64,000 bases of DNA from Ardenticatenaceae bacterium (GTDB lineage: Bacteria; Chloroflexota; Anaerolineae; Promineifilales; Promineifilaceae): the NCBI GenBank assembly GCA_020634395.1, contig JACKBU010000022.1, forward strand, positions 31,410-95,409, given 5' to 3'. Every line of letters begins with the position of its first letter. Positions within the stretch are counted from its first letter, which is position 1. Both the position numbers and the translations under genes were made by a program. This document shows positions 15,672-22,506 of this stretch, piece by piece. Below the pieces are notes generated by a model, which saw only the letters and a list, made by a program, of their open reading frames with translations, ran no database searches and was not told where the DNA came from.

Positions 15672-17366
15672 TCACTCCGTCACCTTAAAAATCAAAATCG
15701 AATACCCCACCCGGTCATCCGGCTCGCGCTGCCGGAACCACGGATACACCGTCTTCTCCCCCCACTGCGATTCCCACAGGCTGCTTACGCTGATAGCGTA
15801 TATGCCCGGCTCCGGCACGGCCGTATCAAACGGCGGATGGGTCCACAGGTTATAAAACTGCGGGCGCGGAAAACCGGGCAGCGGCTCATAATTCAGACCG
15901 TAATAATCAGGATCGGCCGTGCCGAACCAGCCCAACTTCACCTGCGCCACGTCGTTCTCGGCCATCCACCGCTGCAAACGCAGCAGATCCTGCCCCCAGT
16001 CGATGTTGCTGTCTACCAGAATGCGCCCGCCATTGGCCGGTCCGCCGGCCAACACGTTGAAATAGCTCAAAAAGTGCGGGTAAATCCAGAGGGTGATGAC
16101 CAGCAGGGAAGCGGCAGCGAGAAGGAGAAGAGATTGGAGACTGGAGATGGGAGATTGAAGATTAGGGATGGGGGATGGGGCGACGGCTACACCACTGCTG
16201 AGGACGAACAGGAAAGGCAACATGGGCAGCAGGTGGCGGTAGCCGATGTTGAGGCCGCTTTGCAGGTTGAAGAGGAAGTAGAGCAGCGGTGGGAGGAGGA
16301 GGAACACGGCCGTTTTCCGGCTTTCCTTGCGCCACAACAACAGACCCGCGGCCAGCGGCAGCAGCAGCAAAAGCGGCAGCGGCGTTTTGCTCAGGAAGGC
16401 GACCGGGAAGTAGGCCACAAAACCGTCCGTAGAAAACTGGCCGAGCAAAAAGGCCGCCCGCCCACCGCTGCCCAGCGCCAAAATCTGGGCGATGCCCGCC
16501 CAAAAGGTGGGCATTGGCCCGTTGAACTGGTTCAACGCCGCCCAGGGCGCAGCCGCAAAACGAAACGGACCCCATTCAAAGCCAAAAATCGCCCACACCA
16601 CCAGGAGGGAAGCCAGACCGGCGGTGAGATACTGGACCAGGCGGCGCACGGCCGTCTTCCAGCCCCGCCCCGGATACAACGGCAGCAGCGCCAGCAAGGC
16701 AAAAATCGGCACAAAAACCAGATTGGAAAGCTTGCTGCCAAACGCCAGCCCCAGGCCAATGCTGGCCAGCAGCCAAGAGCGCCATGTCCACTGCGGCTGC
16801 TGCCACATGCGCCACAACAAAAACGCCGCCAGGAACAAAAAGGCCGCACCGCCTAAATCGGTGGTGGTGTAACGGCCGTGTGCCAGCACATTCGGATCAA
16901 ACAGCAGGAAAAAGAAGGCGAACGGGGCAGACGGCCGTCCCCACACTTCCCGCGCAAAGTGATAGCCCACCAGCGCCAGCCCCAACGTCAAAAACACGAT
17001 GGGCAACCGCGCCAGAAAAATCATGGTCGTCACGTCGTTGCCGGAATGCCACATCATCTGTTCCGCAAAAACGTACCAGTACACGTCCGGCGGGCTGAGT
17101 TCGGTCCAGCTGGGGTCGTCCAGGGGCAGCGTTACGTCGGGCATCAGCAGCGCTACGGGCAACGCCGACAGCGCATTTACCAGCGGCGGATGTTCCAGGC
17201 TGAGGCGCGGGTCGCCGGTACGCAGAAAGGCCAGGCCGCGCGCCAGGTGGTTCTGCTCGTCCATCGTTGGGCTGTCCCCCACCAGACTGCTGACCGCCAG
17301 CCAGAAAAACAGCAGGACCAGCGGCGTGATCAGCCAGCTTGCGGGAATGTTGCGCCATCGTGCCAT
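15672..17366 (-). CDS. GT39-family glycosyltransferase-like membrane protein
   Basis: 564 residues from the ATG at 17366. 'DSPTMDEQNHLARGLAFLRTGDPRLSLEHPPLVNALSALP' is the typical PMT/GT39 first periplasmic loop with the DE pair and the 'EHPPL' motif. About eleven hydrophobic helices follow, and the C-terminal soluble part contains 'LVDSNIDWGQDLLRLQRWM', frequent in this family. The longer frame to 17459 starts in a region with no ribosome-binding site and contains a low-complexity leader. The segment at 16128-16190 is a repeat insertion. It is divergent from the flippase-like gene at 17525. Confidence 0.78.
   Translation of the reverse strand: MARWRNIPASWLITPLVLLFFWLAVSSLVGDSPTMDEQNHLARGLAFLRTGDPRLSLEHPPLVNALSALPVALLMPDVTLPLDDPSWTELSPPDVYWYVFAEQMMWHSGNDVTTMIFLARLPIVFLTLGLALVGYHFAREVWGRPSAPFAFFFLLFDPNVLAHGRYTTTDLGGAAFLFLAAFLLWRMWQQPQWTWRSWLLASIGLGLAFGSKLSNLVFVPIFALLALLPLYPGRGWKTAVRRLVQYLTAGLASLLVVWAIFGFEWGPFRFAAAPWAALNQFNGPMPTFWAGIAQILALGSGGRAAFLLGQFSTDGFVAYFPVAFLSKTPLPLLLLLPLAAGLLLWRKESRKTAVFLLLPPLLYFLFNLQSGLNIGYRHLLPMLPFLFVLSSGVAVAPSPIPNLQSPISSLQSLLLLAAASLLVITLWIYPHFLSYFNVLAGGPANGGRILVDSNIDWGQDLLRLQRWMAENDVAQVKLGWFGTADPDYYGLNYEPLPGFPRPQFYNLWTHPPFDTAVPEPGIYAISVSSLWESQWGEKTVYPWFRQREPDDRVGYSILIFKVTE
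16128..16190. repeat. Dispersed repeat inserted in frame in a GT39-like gene
   Basis: GAGATTGGAGACTGGAGATGGGAGATTG and a degenerate tail. On the coding (minus) strand it is read as 'PSPIPNLQSPISSLQS' at the border of a hydrophobic helix, without breaking the frame. Confidence 0.75.
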
Positions 17367-17524
17367 AACAGGCCGATTATATGCCAGTTGGCAAAGAGCG
17401 GGCGAATGGGGATGGGCGGTGTGGGAAGAACGGCCGTATCCCGTAGGTGGCGCGTTCAAATAAAATCAATACAATCCGCCCATCCTGACTACCTGACGAA
17501 AGACTGCAAGACGACAAGACAAAT

Positions 17525-18478
17525 ATGCGTAAACACGCTACCAACCTCCTCAAAATCGGCATCACCATCCTCGGCCTCTTTCTGGTCCTGCGTGAAGTGG
17601 ACCTGAACAAAATCATCCTGACACTGCGGCAGGCCAACCTGTGGTGGGTGCTGGTCAGTTTTTTGCTGCTCAACGCCAGTCTGGTTCTGCGCGCCTACCG
17701 CTGGCAGCTTTTGCTGCGCGGCGTCGGCGCCCGCGTCAATTTTGGCCGGTTGGTAGAGCTGTACTTTGTGGGCAACTTCTTCAACATGTTCCTGCTGTCC
17801 GGCTTTGGCGGTGACGTGGTCCGCGTGTTGGAATCGGCCCGCGACGTACCCGGCAGCGTCGCCACAGGCACGGTCATTCTGGACCGTTTTACCGGCCTGC
17901 TGATGCTGTTTGTGATGGCCCTCTTCGTCTTGCCCTTTCGACCGGCAGGGTTCCCGTCTTCGGTGGTGTGGCTGACGGTAGCCGGAGCGGTGGGCGGCAC
18001 GCTGCTGCTCATCCTGCTGATGCAGGGCAGCCTGATCCGCCGCCTGGGCGGCTGGCTCCCTGGCCCGCTCTCCCCCGTCGGCGATGGCCCGATAGCCCGG
18101 CTGCTGCAGGCTGTAGAAGGCTGCGGTTGGCGCGCCGTCGGCGGCGCGCTGCTGGTTTCGCTGCTTTTTAACTTGATGCTGGCGTTGTGGTGGAAAACAT
18201 GCAGCCTGGCATTGGGGCTGAATATTTCGTATGGTTACATGCTGCTGGTAGTGCCTACGCTGTCGGTGCTGCTGCTGGTCCCGTCCGTGAGCGGCCTGGG
18301 CCCGCGGGAAATGGCCGCACCGATGTTGTTTGCCGCCGCAGGACTGGCCCCGGAAACGGCCGTCGCCCTCTCTTTTCTCGTCTTTCTGGTGGTACGGTTG
18401 TCCGGCATCCTCGGGGCGCCGGTCTATTTGTGGTCCACGGTGCGCGACGGCCGTCGCGCCAAAGCGCAGTCTGGTTGA
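17525..18478 (+). CDS. Flippase-like LPG-synthase-TM/AglD family membrane protein
   Basis: 317 residues with about eight helices. 'NLWWVLVSFLLLNASLVLRAYRWQLLLRG', 'FFNMFLLSGFGGDVVRVLESAR' and 'VPSVSGLGPREMAAPMLF' match the UPF0104/lysylphosphatidylglycerol-synthase transmembrane family (AglD-like). The family is associated with export or assembly of lipid-linked glycans, consistent with the adjacent GT39-like genes. The substrate is unknown. The ATG at 17525 lies in a 158-bp divergent intergenic region without an obvious Shine-Dalgarno. Confidence 0.75.
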   Translation: MRKHATNLLKIGITILGLFLVLREVDLNKIILTLRQANLWWVLVSFLLLNASLVLRAYRWQLLLRGVGARVNFGRLVELYFVGNFFNMFLLSGFGGDVVRVLESARDVPGSVATGTVILDRFTGLLMLFVMALFVLPFRPAGFPSSVVWLTVAGAVGGTLLLILLMQGSLIRRLGGWLPGPLSPVGDGPIARLLQAVEGCGWRAVGGALLVSLLFNLMLALWWKTCSLALGLNISYGYMLLVVPTLSVLLLVPSVSGLGPREMAAPMLFAAAGLAPETAVALSFLVFLVVRLSGILGAPVYLWSTVRDGRRAKAQSG

Positions 18479-18503
18479 CGCTGCCTCATCGGCCCCCTAT
18501 ACT
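18475..18503 (+). promoter_or_regulatory. Promoter of mntA, apparently leaderless
   Basis: TTGACG (18475-18480), 17-bp spacer, TATACT (18498-18503). The start codon at 18510 lies 6 nt after the -10 box, so transcription should begin at or next to the ATG. Confidence 0.65.
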
Positions 18504-18509
18504 TACATT

Positions 18510-18941
18510 ATGTCTAAACGACCTGACTTATCCAGACTGGAAGCAGTTTTTAGCCGCTACGAGGGAGTAACGGCCGTTTACCTCTTCGGTTCCGTGGCGG
18601 ATGGCAAAACCCACCCCGGCAGCGACCTCGACCTGGCGATTGTTCCCCGCTCGTCCGCGCTGCGGCAGCAAAAGCTAAACATCCTGACAGATTTGGTACG
18701 CGCCGGTTTTGATAACGTCGATTTGGTTCTGCTGGATACCAACGACATCACTCTGAAATTTGAAGCCGTCAGGCGCAACCGGCTCATTTATGCCGTGCCG
18801 GAGTTCGATCACGGCAGCTACTTCTCCAAAGTCATCCGGCAATACTTCGATTTCGAACCCTACCTGAAAATCCAGCGCGAAGCCTACAAGAAGAGAATTC
18901 TCGATGGTCAAAAGACAAATCATCCACAAACGGCTGAATAA
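18510..18941 (+). CDS. mntA: MntA-type minimal nucleotidyltransferase antitoxin
   Basis: 143 residues. 'VYLFGSVADGKTHPGSDLDLAIV' is the complete MNT signature (GS...D-x-D), and the third acidic residue is in 'FDNVDLVLLD'. Proteins of this type are antitoxins of HEPN (HepT) RNases and act by AMPylating a conserved Tyr near the HEPN active site. The gene overlaps the hepT start by 38 bp in the usual order. It begins with an apparently leaderless ATG. The reading frame is intact, unlike its partner toxin. Confidence 0.85.
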   Translation: MSKRPDLSRLEAVFSRYEGVTAVYLFGSVADGKTHPGSDLDLAIVPRSSALRQQKLNILTDLVRAGFDNVDLVLLDTNDITLKFEAVRRNRLIYAVPEFDHGSYFSKVIRQYFDFEPYLKIQREAYKKRILDGQKTNHPQTAE

Positions 18942-19315
18942 GCTAGATGAATATCTATCAATCTTGCAAGAGGCGCAAAAATATTCCTATGAAGAATTCA
19001 TTGCCAGCCCAGAACGGTACGGCAGCGTGGAACGCTTCTTGCAGTTGGCGCTAGAGGTCTTGATTGACCTGGGAAATCACATTGTCGCCGATGATGAGCT
19101 GGGAGAAGTGGGCTATCAGCGGGACATCCCCGCTGATAGCCGAGAATGGTTACATCAGCCCCGAATTACGCGAAAAGTGGTTTCAGATGATCGGCTTCCG
19201 CAACATTCTGGTGCATGACTACGCCGAAATTGACCACCAGATTGTTTATGATGTGTTACAGAATCAACTGCCCGATTTTCTGGCCCTGCGCGCCGTATTT
19301 GCGCAGTTTCTATAG
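18904..19315 (+). pseudogene. hepT: HepT-type HEPN toxin, split by a +1 frameshift
   Basis: The N-terminal half reads in the frame from ATG 18904 ('VKRQIIHKRLNKLDEYL...LGNHIVADDELGEVGYQRDIP'). The C-terminal half reads in the next frame ('LIAENGYISPELREKWFQMIGFRNILVHDYAEI'), with the catalytic RNxxxH motif (RNILVH) and the following Y. Removing one C from the CCCC run at 19128-19131 would restore a continuous HepT. The break lies inside a perfect 12-bp stem-loop (19112-19140). This may be inactivation, phase variation, ribosomal slippage or an assembly error. Confidence 0.75.
19112..19140 (+). repeat. Perfect stem-loop at the hepT frameshift
   Basis: GCTATCAGCGGG and its exact complement CCCGCTGATAGC separated by 5 nt (acatc). 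The C-run of the right arm is where the reading frame breaks. Confidence 0.85.
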
Positions 19316-19325
19316 CAGAAATGAT

Positions 19326-19365
19326 GAGAGACTGGAGACGAAACCAATCTCCAGTCTCCAGTCCT
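19326..19365. terminator. Repeat-derived hairpin between convergent hepT and moeA
   Basis: AGAGACTGGAGAC and GTCTCCAGTCCTCT form a stem with one bulge. It is a member of the GAGACTGG repeat family, sits between two convergent genes and is likely to act as a bidirectional terminator. Confidence 0.5.
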
Positions 19366-20625
19366 CTAAAACAGCCTGACCTCCACCCATTCCCCTGCTT
19401 CCAAACCTGCTTTATTCAGCGGCACTTTGATCAGGCCATCGGCGTTGACCAGCGTGTAGATGAGATTGCTTTTGCCAAAGACCGGCGTCGCCAGCAGGCC
19501 GTCGGCGCTGTCTGCCAGGCGGGCGGGCACGTAATCCTCACGGCCGCTGGCGCTGGGCAGATTTTGCGCCAGCCGGGCGCGCACAAAGCGTTGGCGCGGC
19601 GGCTGCGCCAGCCCTTGCAGGCGGTAAATGGTGGGCACGCCCAGCATATCGAACTGGATCATGGCCGAGACGGGGTTGCCGGGCAGACCCAGCACCGGCT
19701 TGCGCCCCACCACGCCGACGATGGTCGGTTTGCCAGGGCGGGTGGCGATGCCATGCAGCAAGACGCCGGGTTCGCCCAGGCCGGCAATCACCCGCGCCGT
19801 CATATCCCGCGCACTCACAGACGAACCGGCAGAGAGGACGAGCATATCGCATTCGGCCAGGAGTTTGGCGACGGCCGTTTCCAACATGCCATAATTGTCG
19901 GGAATAATGCCGCCGCGCACCGGAATACCCCCCGCCTCAATCACCTGCCCGGAGACCGTATAGCTGTTGATGTCGCGCACCTGGCCGGGCCGGGTGATGA
20001 GCGTGGGATGGACCACCTCGTCGCCGGTGGCCAGGATGCCCACACGCGGCTGCCGCGCCACGGCCAGCTCGGTGATGCCCACGGCCAGCAGGCCGCCCAA
20101 ATCTTGCGGGCGCAAGCGGTGGCCGGCGGGCAAGATTTCCTCGTCTTCGGCCACGTCTTCGCCGATTTGCAGGACGTTTTGGCCCACGGCGACGGGGCGC
20201 AGGACTTCAATCTCGAAAGGGGGAGATTGGAGATTGGAGACTGGAGACTGCAAGGATTGGGTGTGTTCGATTTGTACCACGGCGTCGGCGGTGTCGGGGA
20301 CCATGCCGCCGGTGTGGACGAGGACGGCCTGGCCGGGCTGCAGGGTAACGGCCGTGGCTTTGCCCATCGGCGCTTCGCCCACCACGGTGAGGAGCGCGGG
20401 CAGGCTTTCGGCCGCGCCGTACGTATCGGCGGCGCGCACGGCGTAGCCATCCATGCTGCTGCGGCGAAAAGCGGGCAGACTGAGGGGCGACAGCAGCGGC
20501 GCGGCGGTGACGCGGCCCACGGCCGTCGCTGTGGGAATGGTCTCGCTGGGAAGAACGGTCGTCAGGTGGCGAAACAACAATTTGCGGGCTTCATCAGGGG
20601 GGAGTACGTTGAAAAATTCAGTCAT
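19366..20625 (-). CDS. moeA: Molybdopterin molybdenumtransferase
   Basis: 419 residues, full length. The MoeA landmarks are present: 'PAFRRSSMDGYAVRAAD', 'GGMVPDTADAVVQIE', 'GILATGDEV', 'SAGSSVSARDM', 'RPGKPTIVG' and 'VLGLPGNPVSAMI'. It inserts molybdate into adenylylated molybdopterin. No other molybdenum cofactor genes are nearby. Residues 122-136 (QSLQSPVSNLQSPPF) are encoded by a dispersed DNA repeat (20221-20252) inserted between conserved blocks; the frame is kept. Confidence 0.92.
   Translation of the reverse strand: MTEFFNVLPPDEARKLLFRHLTTVLPSETIPTATAVGRVTAAPLLSPLSLPAFRRSSMDGYAVRAADTYGAAESLPALLTVVGEAPMGKATAVTLQPGQAVLVHTGGMVPDTADAVVQIEHTQSLQSPVSNLQSPPFEIEVLRPVAVGQNVLQIGEDVAEDEEILPAGHRLRPQDLGGLLAVGITELAVARQPRVGILATGDEVVHPTLITRPGQVRDINSYTVSGQVIEAGGIPVRGGIIPDNYGMLETAVAKLLAECDMLVLSAGSSVSARDMTARVIAGLGEPGVLLHGIATRPGKPTIVGVVGRKPVLGLPGNPVSAMIQFDMLGVPTIYRLQGLAQPPRQRFVRARLAQNLPSASGREDYVPARLADSADGLLATPVFGKSNLIYTLVNADGLIKVPLNKAGLEAGEWVEVRLF
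20221..20252. repeat. Dispersed repeat inserted in frame in moeA
   Basis: GGGAGATTGGAGATTGGAGACTGGAGACTG, tandem 7-mers of the family found at 4519, 5406 and 16128, within the moeA coding sequence. Confidence 0.8.
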
Positions 20626-20642
20626 GGGCTAATTTTCAATGG

Positions 20643-21713
20643 TCAAGGGTGAATTGTCAATTGTGAATCGTCATTTTCGGGAGGAAAGCCGATGCCCAGG
20701 GCGGTGCCGAAGGTGATCACGGCCGTGTGCGCTTGCCCGGCGAAGGGCATAGCCGCCGCCTGGCCGTCGTGGAGCAGGTGGGCGTGGATGGGGCGCTGGA
20801 GACGCAGGCTGAGATGCTGGCTGAGGTAGGTTTCCAGGTGGGAGGTGAACTGCTGCAAACGGCCGTAACAGCTCCAGTCTTCGGGGCGCGGCTGCCCATC
20901 CAGCAAATAGCAGGCCAGGACGAGGGCGATCTGGCTGCTGAGCGGAACGCCGGAAGCGGCAACGGCCGTCCACGTTTCGGCCACCATGTCCAACAGGCGG
21001 CCAAGGGTTTGGGCGGCGGCAGTTTCGTGGCGGCCAAAGGGCAGGCGGGCACATGGCGTAGGCAGGTTGGGTAAGCTTTCCAGATGGTGGGGGCTGTGGG
21101 CGATGGCGCGTTTGACGGCCGTTTGTCCAAAATCGAACACCAGCATGGCCGCATCTGCCGGGGCGGTACGGGCAGCGCCGTAGAGCGGCAGTTGGGCGGC
21201 ATGTGGCGGAACCGCCACAGTAAAAGCGGCGAAGCCGTGGGCGCGGATGAAAGCCTGGGCGGTGGCAGCGGCGATTGGCCCCAGATGCCCGGCCATGATG
21301 CCACCGCCGGTATAAACCGTGCGGATTTGCGCCCAAAAGTCCCACTGTTCGGCCTGCCAATCGGGACGGACGGCGCGGTTCACCGGGTCGCCGCGCAGGA
21401 GGGTGAGGAGGTGGAGGGCGAGTTTACGGCCGTTTTCTTCGGCAACAGCCCAGGCAGCGGTGTGAATGGTCTGATCACCCTCGGTGAAGCAGGCGTCTAA
21501 GCGGCGGATGAGGTCGGCGTCGGGCAGGTTAGCGGGGAGATGGAACAGACCGGCTTGCCGCCGGATTTGCGCGGCCAGCGCGCGACTGCCCAAAAGCTGG
21601 TAGCCGGTCTTGCTGCGCCAGGCCAGCGGGATGGGCACGCCCGGCAGGTCCACAAGCCGCACCTGATTCATGGAGGGAATGACAAAGGGCGCGGCATCGG
21701 TGAAGGGATTCAT
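20643..21713 (-). CDS. ASKHA-fold (sugar-kinase-like) protein of unknown function
   Basis: 356 residues. 'MLVFDFGQTAVKRAI' resembles the phosphate-1 loop of actin/hexokinase-fold ATPases (ROK-like), and 'TAVITFGTALGIGFPP' near the C-terminus the phosphate-2/adenosine region. 'PIHAHLLHDGQAAAMPF' is similar to the ROK 'N-D-A-A' segment with changed residues. The substrate is unknown. The last ~10 residues (DDSQLTIHP) are encoded in an AATTGTCAATTG-type dispersed repeat, so the tail may be acquired. The ATG at 21713 was chosen over a GTG two codons upstream. It lies 17 nt upstream of the moeA start region, probably in one operon. Confidence 0.5.
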   Translation of the reverse strand: MNPFTDAAPFVIPSMNQVRLVDLPGVPIPLAWRSKTGYQLLGSRALAAQIRRQAGLFHLPANLPDADLIRRLDACFTEGDQTIHTAAWAVAEENGRKLALHLLTLLRGDPVNRAVRPDWQAEQWDFWAQIRTVYTGGGIMAGHLGPIAAATAQAFIRAHGFAAFTVAVPPHAAQLPLYGAARTAPADAAMLVFDFGQTAVKRAIAHSPHHLESLPNLPTPCARLPFGRHETAAAQTLGRLLDMVAETWTAVAASGVPLSSQIALVLACYLLDGQPRPEDWSCYGRLQQFTSHLETYLSQHLSLRLQRPIHAHLLHDGQAAAMPFAGQAHTAVITFGTALGIGFPPENDDSQLTIHP

Positions 21714-21726
21714 GAACACCCAAGAA

Positions 21727-22102
21727 TCAAGTCAATATGTCGGTGATCAGGTTAAGGGCTTCAATCTTCTTGAATTCTGCGTCGGCCGTGACGAGCGGTA
21801 CTCCGGCAACCAAAGCGGAGGCGGCAACAATCGCATCGGGGATTTTAAGCTTATACTCGCGCCGAATACGAATGGTCAACGCCACAACTTCAGAGGTTAA
21901 ATCTATCCGTTCACACAAAGCAAGGAACCTTTTATCTGCAAAATTTCCGACTGAGATAGTGGGCTGACGAGAGTAGTTCGATTTCAGAGATGGGAGAAAA
22001 GCAAATGGTGGGGGCTTGAGCAACCAAACGGGCGACTGATTGGCGGCCTTCAAAAAAGTAGATGAAGGCATTGGTATCCAGCAGCAGGCTACTGCCACTC
22101 AT
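21727..22102 (-). pseudogene. vapC: VapC-type PIN-domain toxin, split by a frameshift
   Basis: From ATG 22102 the minus strand reads 'MSGSSLLLDTNAFIYFFEG...SPISEIELLSSAHYLSRKF' and then meets a stop. The adjacent frame continues 'ADKRFLALCERIDLTSE...KLKIPDAIVAASALVAGVPLVTADAEF'. Together they make a complete PIN domain: D9 in LLDTN, the E of SEIELL, D in IPDAIVAA and D in TADAEF. Deleting one T from the TTTT run (plus-strand AAAA near 21940-21943) restores the frame. Its start overlaps the antitoxin stop by 14 bp. A PIN RNase toxin would be inactive if the shift is real. Confidence 0.75.
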
Positions 22103-22298
22103 TCCGAATTACCTTTTGGTAAGCCAGGCCATCGGTTTCCCAGGTAAGAATGCCGCTGTATTGCAGTCTTTCTTGCTGGCGCATGTAGTGGCGAATCAGT
22201 TCCTCTAGCATTTTTTCCGGATTATTTTCGAAATCTTGCGCTAACAGCTTACTGATTTGCCCGGCTAATGTCTTGTCATGAATTTCTAGAGTCAACAT
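22089..22298 (-). CDS. vapB: VapB-like antitoxin
   Basis: 69 residues starting 'MLTLEIHDKTLAGQISKLL', a beta strand followed by helices (ribbon-helix-helix style), with 'EKMLEELIRHYMRQQERL' in the middle. Position, size and overlap with the PIN gene identify it as the antitoxin. The ATG at 22298 has GGAGG 7 nt upstream; the frame is open further upstream but has no ribosome-binding site there. It is intact, in contrast to its toxin. Confidence 0.7.
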   Translation of the reverse strand: MLTLEIHDKTLAGQISKLLAQDFENNPEKMLEELIRHYMRQQERLQYSGILTWETDGLAYQKVIRNEWQ

Positions 22299-22329
22299 GG
22301 TTACATCCTCCACTTCACTTGATTATACC

Positions 22330-22505
22330 ATGCGTTATGCCTTGTCGAGCATGGCGCGTAAGGGAGTTCCCAGAGCGGAGCAGAAGAGCTGTCAGGCTGA
22401 GAGCCTGTGCTGAGCTTGCCGAAGCATCCTCCGAAGCATCCCGCGGCTCTGGTGGGGATGGGATGCTTCACTCCGAAGACTCCGTTCAGCATGACAATTC
22501 AACCT
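22330..22505. repeat. Intergenic REP-like element
   Basis: Contains the motif GCTGAGCTTGCCGAAGCATC, a second GAAGCATCCC, and an inverted GGATGCTTCACTCCGAAG / TCAGCATGACA set, a pattern common in intergenic repeats of many genomes. No gene is seen here. Confidence 0.5.
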
Positions 22506-22506
22506 T

